Source of the DNA: Micromonospora pallida
GTDB lineage: Bacteria; Actinomycetota; Actinomycetes; Mycobacteriales; Micromonosporaceae
DNA: 64,000 bases
Direction: 5' to 3'
NCBI RefSeq assembly: GCF_900090325.1
Contig: NZ_FMHW01000002.1
Span: 5,395,001 to 5,459,000, forward strand
In this document: in pieces, positions 25,288-32,541 of the stretch
Position numbering within the stretch: the first letter of the stretch is position 1
How the letters are laid out: every line of letters begins with the position of its first letter
Program-made: the position numbers and the translations under genes
Notes under the pieces: model-generated
Seen by the model: the letters and a program-made list of their open reading frames with translations, nothing else
Told to the model about the DNA's origin: nothing
Database searches by the model: none

Positions 25288-26567
25288 CGAGCAGCCACGC
25301 CCCCGAGGACCTGCTGCGCGAACTGGCGCCGCAGGTCCTCGGCGTGCTCACCCGCCGGTTCGGCGACTTCGCCACCGCCGAGGACGCGGTGCAGGAGGCG
25401 CTGCTGGCCGCCGCGACGCAGTGGCCGGCGGACGGGGTGCCGGAGAACCCGCGCGGCTGGCTGGTCCAGGTCGCGTACCGCCGGATGGTCGAGCAGGTCC
25501 GGGGCGAGCAGGCCCGACGGCGCCGGGAGGACCTCGCCGCCCGCCGCGAGCCGACGGACCGGCAGTACGCACCGGCGGCCGACGACCTGGCAGCGGACCG
25601 GGACGACACCCTGACCCTGCTCTTCCTCTGCGCTCATCCCGCGCTCTCGCCGGCCTCGGCGATCGCGCTGACCCTGCGCGCGGTCGGCGGCCTGAGCACG
25701 GCCGAGATCGCCCGCGCCTTCCTGGTGCCCGAGGCCACCATGGCCCAGCGGATCAGTCGGGCCAAGCAGCGCATCCGCACCTCGGGAATCCCGTTCCGGC
25801 TGCCCGAGCAGTCGGAACGCGGTCGCCGGCTCGACGCCGTGCGGCACGTCCTCTATCTGATCTTCACCGAGGGGCACACCAGCAGCGGTGGCCCCGACCT
25901 GCGCCGGGTCGACCTGTCCGACGAGGCCGTCCGGCTGACCCGCCTGCTGCACGCCCTGCTGCTCGACGACAGCGAGGTCACCGGGCTGCTGGCCCTGATG
26001 CTGCTCACCGACGCCCGGAGCGCGGCCCGGACCGGTCCGCACGGAGAGCTGATCTCCCTGACCGACCAGGACCGCAGCCGCTGGGACCGGGCCGCGATCG
26101 CCGAGGGGATCGCCCTGGTCACCCACGCGCTGCCCCGGGGGCCGGTCGGCCCGTACCAGATCCAGGCCGCCATCGCGGCGCTGCACGACGAGGCACCCAC
26201 CGCCGCCGAGACCGACTGGCCGCAGATCCTCGCGCTGTACGAGGTCCTCGAGCGGCACGCCGACAACCCGGTGGTGTCGCTCAACCGCGCGGTGGCGTAC
26301 GCGATGGTGCACGGGCCGGTCGCCGGCCTGGACGCCCTCGCGGAGCTGGCCGCCGACCCCCGCCTCGCCGGACACCACCGGCTGCACGCGGCCCGCGCCC
26401 ACCTGCACGAACTGGCCGGCGACCGGGAGGCGGCGCTCGGCCACTACCGGGCGGCGGCCGAACGCACCAGCAGCCAGCCGGAGCAGCGTTACCTGCTGAT
26501 GCGCGCCGCCCGCCTCGCCGGAAACGCTAGCGGCGTCGGGCCGCCGGCGAGCCCCGGGTCAGCGTGA
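25284..26567 (+). CDS. ECF42-type RNA polymerase sigma factor with C-terminal extension
   Basis: A 427-residue sigma factor. The region 2 domain (about 10-75) shows 'LTRRFGDFATAEDAVQEALLAA', region 4 (about 105-160) shows 'LRAVGGLSTAEIARAFLVPEATMAQRISRAKQRIR'. A long C-terminal extension (about 175-415) with 'YLIFTEGHTSSGG', 'LLLDDSEVTGLLALMLLTDAR' and TPR-like 'LNRAVAYAMVHGP' marks group ECF42, in which it replaces an anti-sigma factor. The GTG overlaps the YCII stop. The last 41 bases overlap the convergent DUF4383 gene. The stimulus is unknown. Confidence 0.93.
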   Translation: MTSSHAPEDLLRELAPQVLGVLTRRFGDFATAEDAVQEALLAAATQWPADGVPENPRGWLVQVAYRRMVEQVRGEQARRRREDLAARREPTDRQYAPAADDLAADRDDTLTLLFLCAHPALSPASAIALTLRAVGGLSTAEIARAFLVPEATMAQRISRAKQRIRTSGIPFRLPEQSERGRRLDAVRHVLYLIFTEGHTSSGGPDLRRVDLSDEAVRLTRLLHALLLDDSEVTGLLALMLLTDARSAARTGPHGELISLTDQDRSRWDRAAIAEGIALVTHALPRGPVGPYQIQAAIAALHDEAPTAAETDWPQILALYEVLERHADNPVVSLNRAVAYAMVHGPVAGLDALAELAADPRLAGHHRLHAARAHLHELAGDREAALGHYRAAAERTSSQPEQRYLLMRAARLAGNASGVGPPASPGSA

Positions 26568-26982
26568 TGCCGAGGGCGATCATGCCGATGCCCAGGAGCA
26601 GGTGAAGCCAGTTGTCGGCCGTGTTGAGCGGGATGAAGTTCGCGCCGCTGTCGAAGTCGATCACCAGGCCGTAGAGCCAGAGCACCAGGTAGATCGCGCC
26701 CCCGCCGACCAGGTACGTCCGCGCGCCGGAGACGGTACGCGCCAGGGCGAGCCCGGCGACGCCGAACGCGAGGTGTACCAGGTTGTGCAGGACGGACACC
26801 TGGAACAGGCCGAGCAGTTTCGCGTCGGAGTGGTGGCCGGCGAAGGTCATCTCGCCGACGTCGTAGGTGATGCCGGGTACGAAGCCGAGCACCCCGACCA
26901 GCAGGAAGACCGCCCCGACCAACTGGGCGGCCCTGCGCACCGGGTGAGCGGCCCGGGCTCGGGCATCGGTTCTGGTGGCCAT
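26527..26982 (-). CDS. DUF4383 membrane protein
   Basis: A 151-residue, four-helix membrane protein of the actinobacterial DUF4383 family. ATG 26982 follows GGAGGT by five bases. After a basic tail (RTDARARAAHPVRR) the helices begin at residues about 20, 58, 88 and 120. Conserved pieces 'FQVSVLHNLVHLAFGVAGL' and 'NTADNWLHLLLGIGMIALG' are typical. The function is not known. The 3' end runs 41 bases into the convergent sigma-factor gene, so the two transcripts are antisense to each other there. Confidence 0.9.
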   Translation of the reverse strand: MATRTDARARAAHPVRRAAQLVGAVFLLVGVLGFVPGITYDVGEMTFAGHHSDAKLLGLFQVSVLHNLVHLAFGVAGLALARTVSGARTYLVGGGAIYLVLWLYGLVIDFDSGANFIPLNTADNWLHLLLGIGMIALGITLTRGSPAARRR

Positions 26983-27118
26983 GTCGCACCTCCGCAAGAA
27001 GGGAAATCCGACCGCATCTCCCCCTTCCTGCTTGTCTGAAACCTGACAGCGGCGACCACCGAGGCAGCGCATTCGGCACGTCGCTCGCTGTCCGGCCCCG
27101 GTATGGCCCGGACACACA

Positions 27119-27147
27119 TTGACGGACACCGAACTCTCTCCTAGGGT
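27119..27147 (+). promoter_or_regulatory. Promoter of the alginate-lyase gene
   Basis: TTGACG (27119-27124), a 17-base spacer and TAGGGT (27142-27147) make a good vegetative-type promoter, about 55-60 bases before the start codon of the secreted lyase. No operator dyad is obvious around it. Confidence 0.6.
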
Positions 27148-27200
27148 CGCTCGGCGTTGGCAAAGCGATCGAGCTTGCCCCGACCCACGTGAGGTGTCCG

Positions 27201-28349
27201 TTGCGACGATCAATGGCTGCCCTCCTACCGCTGGCGCTGCTCGGCACCGGCCTGGCCGCCGCGCCCGCCCAGGCCGCGACGGTTCTGCCGGTCTCCGCGG
27301 TGACCGCCAGCTCGCACGACGGCAACGTGCCGGCCAACGCCGTCGACGGCGACCTGAACACCCGCTGGTCGGCCGAGGGTGACGGCTCCTGGATCCGCTT
27401 CGACACCGGGGCGACCACCACGATCGGCTCGATCGCCATCGCCTGGCACCAGGGCGACACCCGGGTGCAGACATTCGCCGTGCAGGTCTCCGGTGACGGC
27501 TCCACCTGGAACACGGTGGTCAGCCAGCGGACGAGCAGCGGCAGCACCACGCAGCTCGAGACGTACGGCTTCGCCGACCGCACCGCCCGGTACATCCGGG
27601 TGGTCGGCTACGGCAACACGTACAACGACTGGAACAGCATCACCGAGGCCCAGGTGTACGGGGCGGACGGCAGCGGCGGCACCTGCTCCGTCCCCGCCGA
27701 CGTGCTCAACCTGACCAACTGGAAGATCACCCTGCCGACCGGGTCGTCGGAGAGCCCGACCGAGATCAAGCAGCCCACGCTGGACGGCTACCAGATCTCC
27801 CCGTGGTTCGTCACCGCCGACTCGTGCCGGGCGGTGCAGTTCCGCGCCCCGGTCAACGGGGTGACCACCAGCGGGTCCAGCTACCCCCGCTCCGAGCTGC
27901 GCGAGATGACCAACAACGGGACGTCCAACGCGGCCTGGTCCTCCACCTCCGGCACGCACACCCTGACCGTGGACCTCGCCTTCACCCGCCTGCCGTCCAC
28001 CAAGCCGCACGTCGTCGGCGCGCAGATCCACGACGGCAGCGACGACGTAACCGTGTTCCGGCTGGAGGGGTCCAGCCTGTACGTCACCAACGGCGACACC
28101 ACCCACCACAAGCTGGTCACCAGCAGCTACCAGCTCGGCACCCGCATCCAGGTGAAGTTCGTGGTCAGCGGCGGGCAGATCAAGGCGTACTACAACGGCA
28201 CCCTCCAGACCACGCTCAGCAAGAGCTTCTCCGGCGCGTACTTCAAGGCCGGCGCGTACACCCAGGCCAACTGCAGCAACTCGTCGCCGTGCAGCAGTGA
28301 CAACTACGGTCAGACGCTGATCTACGGCCTGAGCGTGACGCACTCCTGA
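27201..28349 (+). CDS. Secreted CBM32 - PL7 alginate lyase
   Basis: A 382-residue secreted two-domain lyase. TTG 27201 follows GAGGTG; GTG 27189 is an alternative four codons earlier. The signal peptide ends near AQA-A (about residue 26). A discoidin/F5-F8 type C (CBM32) domain follows (about 30-155: 'ASSHDGNVPANAVDGDLNTRWSAEG', 'RYIRVVGYGN'). The PL7 domain (about 165-380) shows all three active-site motifs: 'RSELREM', 'VGAQIHDG' and 'YFKAGAYTQ'. It should cleave alginate or related uronan by beta-elimination outside the cell. No alginate-uptake genes are near; the gene that follows overlaps its stop. Confidence 0.94.
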   Translation: MRRSMAALLPLALLGTGLAAAPAQAATVLPVSAVTASSHDGNVPANAVDGDLNTRWSAEGDGSWIRFDTGATTTIGSIAIAWHQGDTRVQTFAVQVSGDGSTWNTVVSQRTSSGSTTQLETYGFADRTARYIRVVGYGNTYNDWNSITEAQVYGADGSGGTCSVPADVLNLTNWKITLPTGSSESPTEIKQPTLDGYQISPWFVTADSCRAVQFRAPVNGVTTSGSSYPRSELREMTNNGTSNAAWSSTSGTHTLTVDLAFTRLPSTKPHVVGAQIHDGSDDVTVFRLEGSSLYVTNGDTTHHKLVTSSYQLGTRIQVKFVVSGGQIKAYYNGTLQTTLSKSFSGAYFKAGAYTQANCSNSSPCSSDNYGQTLIYGLSVTHS

Positions 28350-29581
28350 CCGCCTGGCGTGATTCGGACTTCCGCCGGCTCTGGGCCGGGCAGGGGGTGT
28401 CGTACCTCGGTTCCCAGGTGAGCGTGGTGGCGCTGCCGCTGACCGCGGCGGCAGCGCTCGACGCCGGCCCGCTGCACATGGGCGTGCTGGCCGCGCTGAG
28501 CCGGGCACCGTACCTCCTGCTCGGCCTGGTCGTCGGGGTCTGGGTCGACCGGCTGCCGCGCCGCCCCGCGCTGGTCGCGGTCAACCTCGCCCTGGCCGCG
28601 GTGCTCGCGGTGGTCCCGGCCGGCGCGCTCCTCGGCTGGCTGGGCCTCCCCCAGTTGTACGCGGTGACCTTCGTCGCCGGGTCGTTCGCCGTCTTCCTCG
28701 ACGTCGCCCATCTGGCGTACGTCCCGACGCTGGTGCCCGCACCGCAACGCACCGGCGCGCAGAGCATCATCGAGGTGACCCAGTCGACCGGGCAGCTCGG
28801 CGGGCCGGCCCTGGCCGGCTGGCTCGTACAGGTGCTCACCGCACCGGTCGCCGTCGCGGTCGACGCGTTCTCCCACCTGGTCGCCGCCGGTTCGGTGCTG
28901 GCGATCCGGCACCGCGCGCCCCGCCCCGCCGGGCCGGCCACCGGTCTGCTGACCGCCATCCGGGCCGGACTGCGGGTGGTCTTCGGTGAACGGGTACTGC
29001 GCGCGGTCACCCTGGCCACCGCCACCCTCGTCTTCTGGACCAGTGGGTCGTCCGCCCTGCTCGTGCTCCACCTGCTGCGGGAACGGAACCTCGCCCCCTG
29101 GCTGCTCGGGGTGACCCTCGGTGCGGCGGCGGTCGGCGGGCTGCTCGGCGCGACGGTAGCCGCACCGCTCGGCCGCCGCCTGGGCAGCGGCCCGACCATG
29201 GCGTACGCCCTGCTGGTCGGCGGGCTCGGCGCAAGCCTGACCCCACTGGCCGAGTGGACGCCCGGGTGGGCGGCGTTCGCCCTGGTGCTGACCTCCCAGG
29301 TGGTCGCCGGGTTCGGGCAGCAGGTCCATCATGTGCACCAGGTGCCGATCCGGTACGCGCTCACCCCGGACCACCTGCACGGCCGGGTCAACGCCACGAT
29401 CCGTACCGTCGTCTGGGGTTCCGCCCCGGTCGGCGCGCTGCTCGCCGGCTGGCTCGCCCAGCAGTGGGGCACCACGGCCGTGCTGGCGCTCTGCGCCGTC
29501 GGGGCGGCGACCGCCGCCGCCTGGATCGTCGGCTCTCCCGCCTGGCGGGTCCACCACACCACAGACCTCCGCCCGGCCTGA
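28346..29581 (+). CDS. MFS transporter (DHA3/EntS-like), possible CTG start
   Basis: A major facilitator with twelve predicted helices. If it starts at CTG 28346 it has 411 residues, begins 'TAWRDSDFRRLWAGQGVSYLGSQVSV' (the standard N-terminus of this family) and overlaps the lyase TGA as CTGA. If it starts at the first GTG (28397) it would lose the conserved amphipathic lead and part of helix 1. Other landmarks: 'GVWVDRLPRRPAL' (cytoplasmic loop 2-3) and 'GLLGATVAAPLGRRLG'. The DHA3 family exports drugs or siderophores; the substrate is unknown. A strong hairpin follows the gene. Confidence 0.85.
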   Translation: MTAWRDSDFRRLWAGQGVSYLGSQVSVVALPLTAAAALDAGPLHMGVLAALSRAPYLLLGLVVGVWVDRLPRRPALVAVNLALAAVLAVVPAGALLGWLGLPQLYAVTFVAGSFAVFLDVAHLAYVPTLVPAPQRTGAQSIIEVTQSTGQLGGPALAGWLVQVLTAPVAVAVDAFSHLVAAGSVLAIRHRAPRPAGPATGLLTAIRAGLRVVFGERVLRAVTLATATLVFWTSGSSALLVLHLLRERNLAPWLLGVTLGAAAVGGLLGATVAAPLGRRLGSGPTMAYALLVGGLGASLTPLAEWTPGWAAFALVLTSQVVAGFGQQVHHVHQVPIRYALTPDHLHGRVNATIRTVVWGSAPVGALLAGWLAQQWGTTAVLALCAVGAATAAAWIVGSPAWRVHHTTDLRPA

Positions 29582-29587
29582 AGACGA

Positions 29588-29621
29588 CGAGGGCTCCTTC
29601 CCGTCCGGGAAGGAGCCCTCG
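29588..29621 (+). terminator. Strong hairpin after the MFS gene
   Basis: Perfect 16-base inverted arms (29588-29603 and 29606-29621) around a two-base loop, seven bases after the MFS stop. It lies between converging genes and may work in both directions, although the tandem array separates it from the leftward gene. Confidence 0.8.
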
Positions 29622-29629
29622 TGCGTGTG

Positions 29630-29740
29630 TCACTTGGTCCTGTCGCGACTTGGCCCTGCCGTCACTCGGTCCTGTCGTGACTTGGTCTTATCGTGACTTG
29701 GTCCTGTCGTGACTCGGTGCTGTCGTCACTTGGTCCAGAG
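29630..29740. repeat. 16-bp tandem array copying a gene 3' end
   Basis: Six complete 16-base units (29630, 29646, 29662, 29678, 29694, 29710) follow each other without gaps; a seventh, partial unit at 29726 is the real 3' end of the leftward gene. Consensus plus-strand unit: TGACTTGGTCCTGTCG. Units differ from the consensus at zero to three bases. On the minus strand each copy with TCA at its start repeats the gene's final codons (GGACCAAG) and its stop, TGA. Origin by slippage or unequal exchange from the coding end is inferred. Confidence 0.85.
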
Positions 29741-30331
29741 TTCGGCGACCAGGTCAGCGGCCTGCTTCTCCCACTGCGCGTAGTGGTCGGGGTACGCCGA
29801 CACCTGCACCGTCTGCGCGGCCTCAGTGAGCGGCATGTCCTCCCAGCCGTCCACACCCTTCAACCCGTTCAAAAACGCGGTCGTCGCGTACTCCGGGTCG
29901 GTGATCTGCTCCACCGTGCCCCACCCACTCGACGGACGCTGCTGGAACAGACCCTGCGAGTCATGGTCGTTGCGGTCACCCAGATGACCCAGGTTCTCCA
30001 ACTTCGACTCCTGCAAGCTCGTCGCGATCGCCACCACAGCGGCCCGCTCGTCCATCCCGGCCTTCTTCGTCGCCTCGACGATCGCCTTCGCGTTGTCCTT
30101 CTGCTCACCGTTCAGCGGAATCGCCGACTGCCCACCAGGCACACCGTTGGGCAGCAACTTGTCCATCGACACCTGCTTGCCACTGTCCGCCGACACCTGC
30201 TGCGTCGCCGCCACCGGCTTCGTCGTCACTGCCGGAGTCACGTCCTGCGACAGACCCGAACCAGCCGCCATACCCACCACAGCGGTCAGACCGGCAATGG
30301 ACAGCACACCACGCTCGATAAGCTTGTTCAT
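29726..30331 (-). CDS. Secreted lysozyme-like (transglycosylase-type) protein
   Basis: A 201-residue secreted protein. ATG 30331 has ACGGAG nine bases upstream. A short signal region (ERGVLSIAGLTAVVGMAAGSG) precedes a Gln/Ser/Val-rich linker, then a compact lysozyme-like domain (about 80-195) with 'IATSLQESKLENLG', 'GDRNDHDSQGLFQQRPSSGWG' and 'YATTAFLNGL'. The Glu of QES is the likely catalytic acid by comparison with SLT/lysozyme folds. Similar domains are common in actinobacterial cell-wall hydrolases. GC content looks lower than in flanking genes. Its 3' end is duplicated in the adjacent tandem array. Confidence 0.82.
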   Translation of the reverse strand: MNKLIERGVLSIAGLTAVVGMAAGSGLSQDVTPAVTTKPVAATQQVSADSGKQVSMDKLLPNGVPGGQSAIPLNGEQKDNAKAIVEATKKAGMDERAAVVAIATSLQESKLENLGHLGDRNDHDSQGLFQQRPSSGWGTVEQITDPEYATTAFLNGLKGVDGWEDMPLTEAAQTVQVSAYPDHYAQWEKQAADLVAELWTK

Positions 30332-30762
30332 GATCAAAGCTCCGTTCGGGGTCGACGCACCACAGCCGGCCATCTCGGCAGATACCGGACAAGCGCGTAA
30401 GCACCACACGTAAGGGCGCTCTGAGAAAGATCCAGGGGGATACTCACCGCACCAGACGAGGGGGATCGGGGGATCCGCCAGGCCCGCCACACAGGGGGCC
30501 ACTGCATCGGCGCGGACAAGGTATAACGACCAACCGGCCGCCCCCATTCCCCGGGGGGCCCGGCCCACCCGCCCACTCACCAGGGGCGGGGTCACAGCCG
30601 CACGGGGGATACAACCACCCCACCCCCGCCGCCATTCCCACCGGCCGCCGGCCCCGTCCGCCGCCGACCGGCCCCGTCCGCCGCCGACCGGCCCGCCCGC
30701 CGACGCGCCCGCCGGACGCCGGACCGTCCGCCGCCGGCCCGTCCCTCGGCCCGGCCCTCAAT

Positions 30763-30812
30763 TTGCGGCATGTCGGGGTCTCCACGGCCCGGGTGACCCC
30801 AACTTGCCGCAA
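30763..30812. repeat. 18-base imperfect inverted repeat
   Basis: Arms at 30763-30780 and 30795-30812 match in 16 of 18 positions (TTGCGGCA core at the ends) around a 14-base spacer. It is too far from either gene to be an obvious terminator. It may be one copy of a dispersed genomic palindrome. Confidence 0.6.
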
Positions 30813-30814
30813 CC

Positions 30815-30852
30815 GGAGTCGATCAAGCAGCCGGCCTCGGGTGATCGACTCC
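30815..30852. repeat. 11-base perfect inverted repeat
   Basis: Arms GGAGTCGATCA (30815-30825) and TGATCGACTCC (30842-30852) flank a 16-base spacer. It directly follows the previous inverted repeat, giving back-to-back hairpins. Part of the spacer (AGCAGCCGGCC) recurs about 92 bases downstream. Confidence 0.6.
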
Positions 30853-30958
30853 GTTTCGGCGAGATGGGGCTGCCCAAAACGTCGGAGACCGCCGTTTCGA
30901 CGTAATGGAGTGGATCAAGCAGCCGGCCGACGGGTCACGCTGATCGAGATCGTGTCCG

Positions 30959-31381
30959 TCAAGCCTGGTAGCTGAGGTCAGCGGCGGTGATGGAGGTGGG
31001 TCGCAGCCGCAGCCAGACGGTGTCACGTTCGGCAAGGTCGTCGTGCAGTTGAAAGCGGGTGGCCCAGCGGGTCTCGTCAGGGCCGAGATAGCGGCTGAGC
31101 TTGCGCTTGCCACGCGGAATGTCGAACGGCAGCAGTTCGGCGCATCCGCGAGCGATGACCTGTCGGACCAGACCCGTGGTGAGGTCGCAGACGTCGACGG
31201 TGATGGCCAGGGCGGGGTCGACTCGAACATGGTCGCGCAGCTTGGACCAGGGGCCGGTGATGATCCAGAAGGCCTGGTCTTCCCACAGATACCAGACAGG
31301 CCGAACGGTAGGTCCGTTGGTGGCAAGGCGAGCGGTGAGCGGCTGGGCGAGGAAGGCGTCGATGTCGAAGTCAGCGGCCAT
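30959..31381 (-). CDS. Pyridoxamine 5'-phosphate oxidase-fold protein
   Basis: A 140-residue split-barrel flavin/F420-binding-type protein. ATG 31381 gives 'FDIDAFLAQPLTARLATNGPTVRPVWYLWEDQAFWIITGPWSKL', the standard first half of the PNPOx-like family, then 'LAITVDVCDLTTGLVRQVIARGCAELL' and 'YLGPDETRW'. No clear ribosome site is seen before the ATG, so the mRNA may be leaderless. Members of this group bind FMN, F420 or heme; which one applies cannot be told. The gene is divergent from the DinB gene. Confidence 0.85.
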   Translation of the reverse strand: MAADFDIDAFLAQPLTARLATNGPTVRPVWYLWEDQAFWIITGPWSKLRDHVRVDPALAITVDVCDLTTGLVRQVIARGCAELLPFDIPRGKRKLSRYLGPDETRWATRFQLHDDLAERDTVWLRLRPTSITAADLSYQA

Positions 31382-31566
31382 GTGTCGATTGTGGTCGCTT
31401 CCTGCCGGCCAGCGCGAGGACGGCCTTACCGCAGCGACCCAGCCTCCTGATCCGTCGATTCCGTCGTCACGCCAACGCCACGGAAGGTGCGACGCCATGC
31501 GTCAACGGGGGCACGGCGGGCCATATTCGGTCGACCGGCGGGGCGACGCGGTGGCATGGTGCCCGA

Positions 31567-32097
31567 ATGCCGGTGCCCTCCCTCGCGCTCACGCGGTGGC
31601 AGTTCGACCTGACCTGGTCCCTTTTCGAGTACCACCTCGAACGACTCGAACCGGAGGACTTCGGCTGGGAGCCCGCCACACTCTGTTGGACGATGCGGGT
31701 CGGCCCCGACGGCGGGTGGGTGCCCGACTGGGCCGACACCGAGCCGGAACCGGTACCGGTGCCCACGATTGGCTGGCTGACCTGGCATCTCGGCTGGTGG
31801 TGGAGCGTGACCCTGGATCACCTTGAGGGGCTGGCGCCGCGCGAGCGTACCGACGTCCACTGGCCCGGCCCGGGGGAACCGACCGTGACCTGGCTCCGCG
31901 ACCTGCGTACCCGATGGCTGGCCGTGCTCGACCGGCTCACCGACGCCGACCTCGCCCGCCCCGCGACCTTCCCGTGGCAGGACGATCCGGCGCACACCGT
32001 CGCGCACACCCTCGGTTGGGCGAACGCCGAGCTGATGAAGAACGTCGCCGAGATCGGGCAGCTCCGGCTACTGCGCGCGGCGCGAGCGGCCGGCTGA
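31567..32097 (+). CDS. DinB-family protein
   Basis: A 176-residue four-helix-bundle protein of the DinB/YfiT superfamily. The metal-site histidines are in the expected places: 'TIGWLTWHLGWWWSVTLDHL' (about residues 61-80) and 'TVAHTLGWANAEL' (about 144). In the superfamily three His bind a divalent metal, often in thiol-dependent transferases, but roles vary widely. The N-terminal 'TRWQFDLTWSLFEYHLERLEPEDFGW' helix is typical. Transcribed alone, divergent from the flavin-type gene. Confidence 0.85.
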   Translation: MPVPSLALTRWQFDLTWSLFEYHLERLEPEDFGWEPATLCWTMRVGPDGGWVPDWADTEPEPVPVPTIGWLTWHLGWWWSVTLDHLEGLAPRERTDVHWPGPGEPTVTWLRDLRTRWLAVLDRLTDADLARPATFPWQDDPAHTVAHTLGWANAELMKNVAEIGQLRLLRAARAAG

Positions 32098-32103
32098 CCG
32101 TTC

Positions 32104-32157
32104 GGCGACCGGCTCGGGCAGGGGCCGGCCGGCGACCGGCTCGGGCAGGGGCCCGCC
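32104..32157. repeat. Two-copy 27-bp tandem duplication
   Basis: Units 32104-32130 and 32131-32157 are identical except at one base (ggggccggcc versus ggggcccgcc). They begin seven bases after the DinB stop. Being a multiple of three, the duplication keeps a minus-strand frame open (PLPEPVAGR PLPEPVAER), which looks protein-like but has no start codon. Confidence 0.7.
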
Positions 32158-32259
32158 GGCGATCAGCAGCCGCTCGTGCCCAAAGCCGCGCCGGTCGAAG
32201 GTGACCCGTACGCGCGCGTCGGGCCGGCCGAGGGGCCGACCCGACGCGGAACGCGGACA

Positions 32260-32433
32260 TCAGCTGCGGAACATGTCCTTGATCTTCTCGCCGGCCTGCT
32301 TGAGATGGCCGCTGGCCTGCTCCTGGCGGCCCTCGGCCTCCAGGCGCTCGTCGTCGGTCGCCCGGCCGACGCCTTCCTTCACCTTGCCGGCCACCTGCTC
32401 AGACGCGTTGTCGATCTTGTTATCGAGACCCAT
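32260..32433 (-). CDS. CsbD-family stress protein
   Basis: A 57-residue CsbD-like protein: 'MGLDNKIDNASEQVAGKVKEGVGRATDDERLEAEGRQ' followed by 'ASGHLKQAGEKIKD', the whole of the family's small charged helical repeat. ATG 32433 has GGAGGT six bases upstream. CsbD proteins are general-stress (often SigB-type) hydrophilic proteins of unknown mechanism. It is transcribed leftward, 108 bases downstream of copA, and is probably a separate unit. Confidence 0.92.
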   Translation of the reverse strand: MGLDNKIDNASEQVAGKVKEGVGRATDDERLEAEGRQEQASGHLKQAGEKIKDMFRS

Positions 32434-32541
32434 GTCGCACCTCCAGAATCGCGGGTGGAACGTCTTCCTCCTACCCCGACGCTGCCGGCCCAACCCTGCC
32501 GCCCGGGTCGCCGTCGGGCAGGGCGGCCACCTCCCGCCGGG

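Larger units (their letters stand above)
30332..30958. other. Long intergenic region, promoter plus inverted repeats
   Basis: This 627-base stretch holds the leader of the leftward lysozyme-like gene, a G/C-rich simple-sequence tract around 30600-30755 (repeated CCGCCGACCGGCC-type blocks) and two inverted repeats listed separately. The phrase GATCAAGCAGCCGGCC occurs twice (30821 and about 30913). I looked for a c-di-AMP (ydaO) aptamer ahead of the lysozyme-like gene and did not see one. No coding frame is convincing. Confidence 0.55.

Noticed and set aside
29630..29740. CRISPR-like array
   Set aside because: Units are contiguous, 16 bases long and without spacers; no cas genes are nearby.
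30332..30560. c-di-AMP riboswitch before the lysozyme-like gene
   Set aside because: Such switches often precede wall-hydrolase genes, but the characteristic GGGG(A)CC and CAGCTAAC elements are missing here.
31426..32007. Minus-strand frame of 193 codons opposite DinB
   Set aside because: No family motifs; the plus-strand DinB metal-site histidines are clear.
32098..32259. Protein-like minus-strand reading (VTFDRRGFGHERLLIAG and PLPEPVAGR repeats) between CsbD and DinB genes
   Set aside because: No start codon in frame, only about 50 residues, and part is a recent 27-bp duplication. Possibly a gene remnant, but not supportable as a gene.
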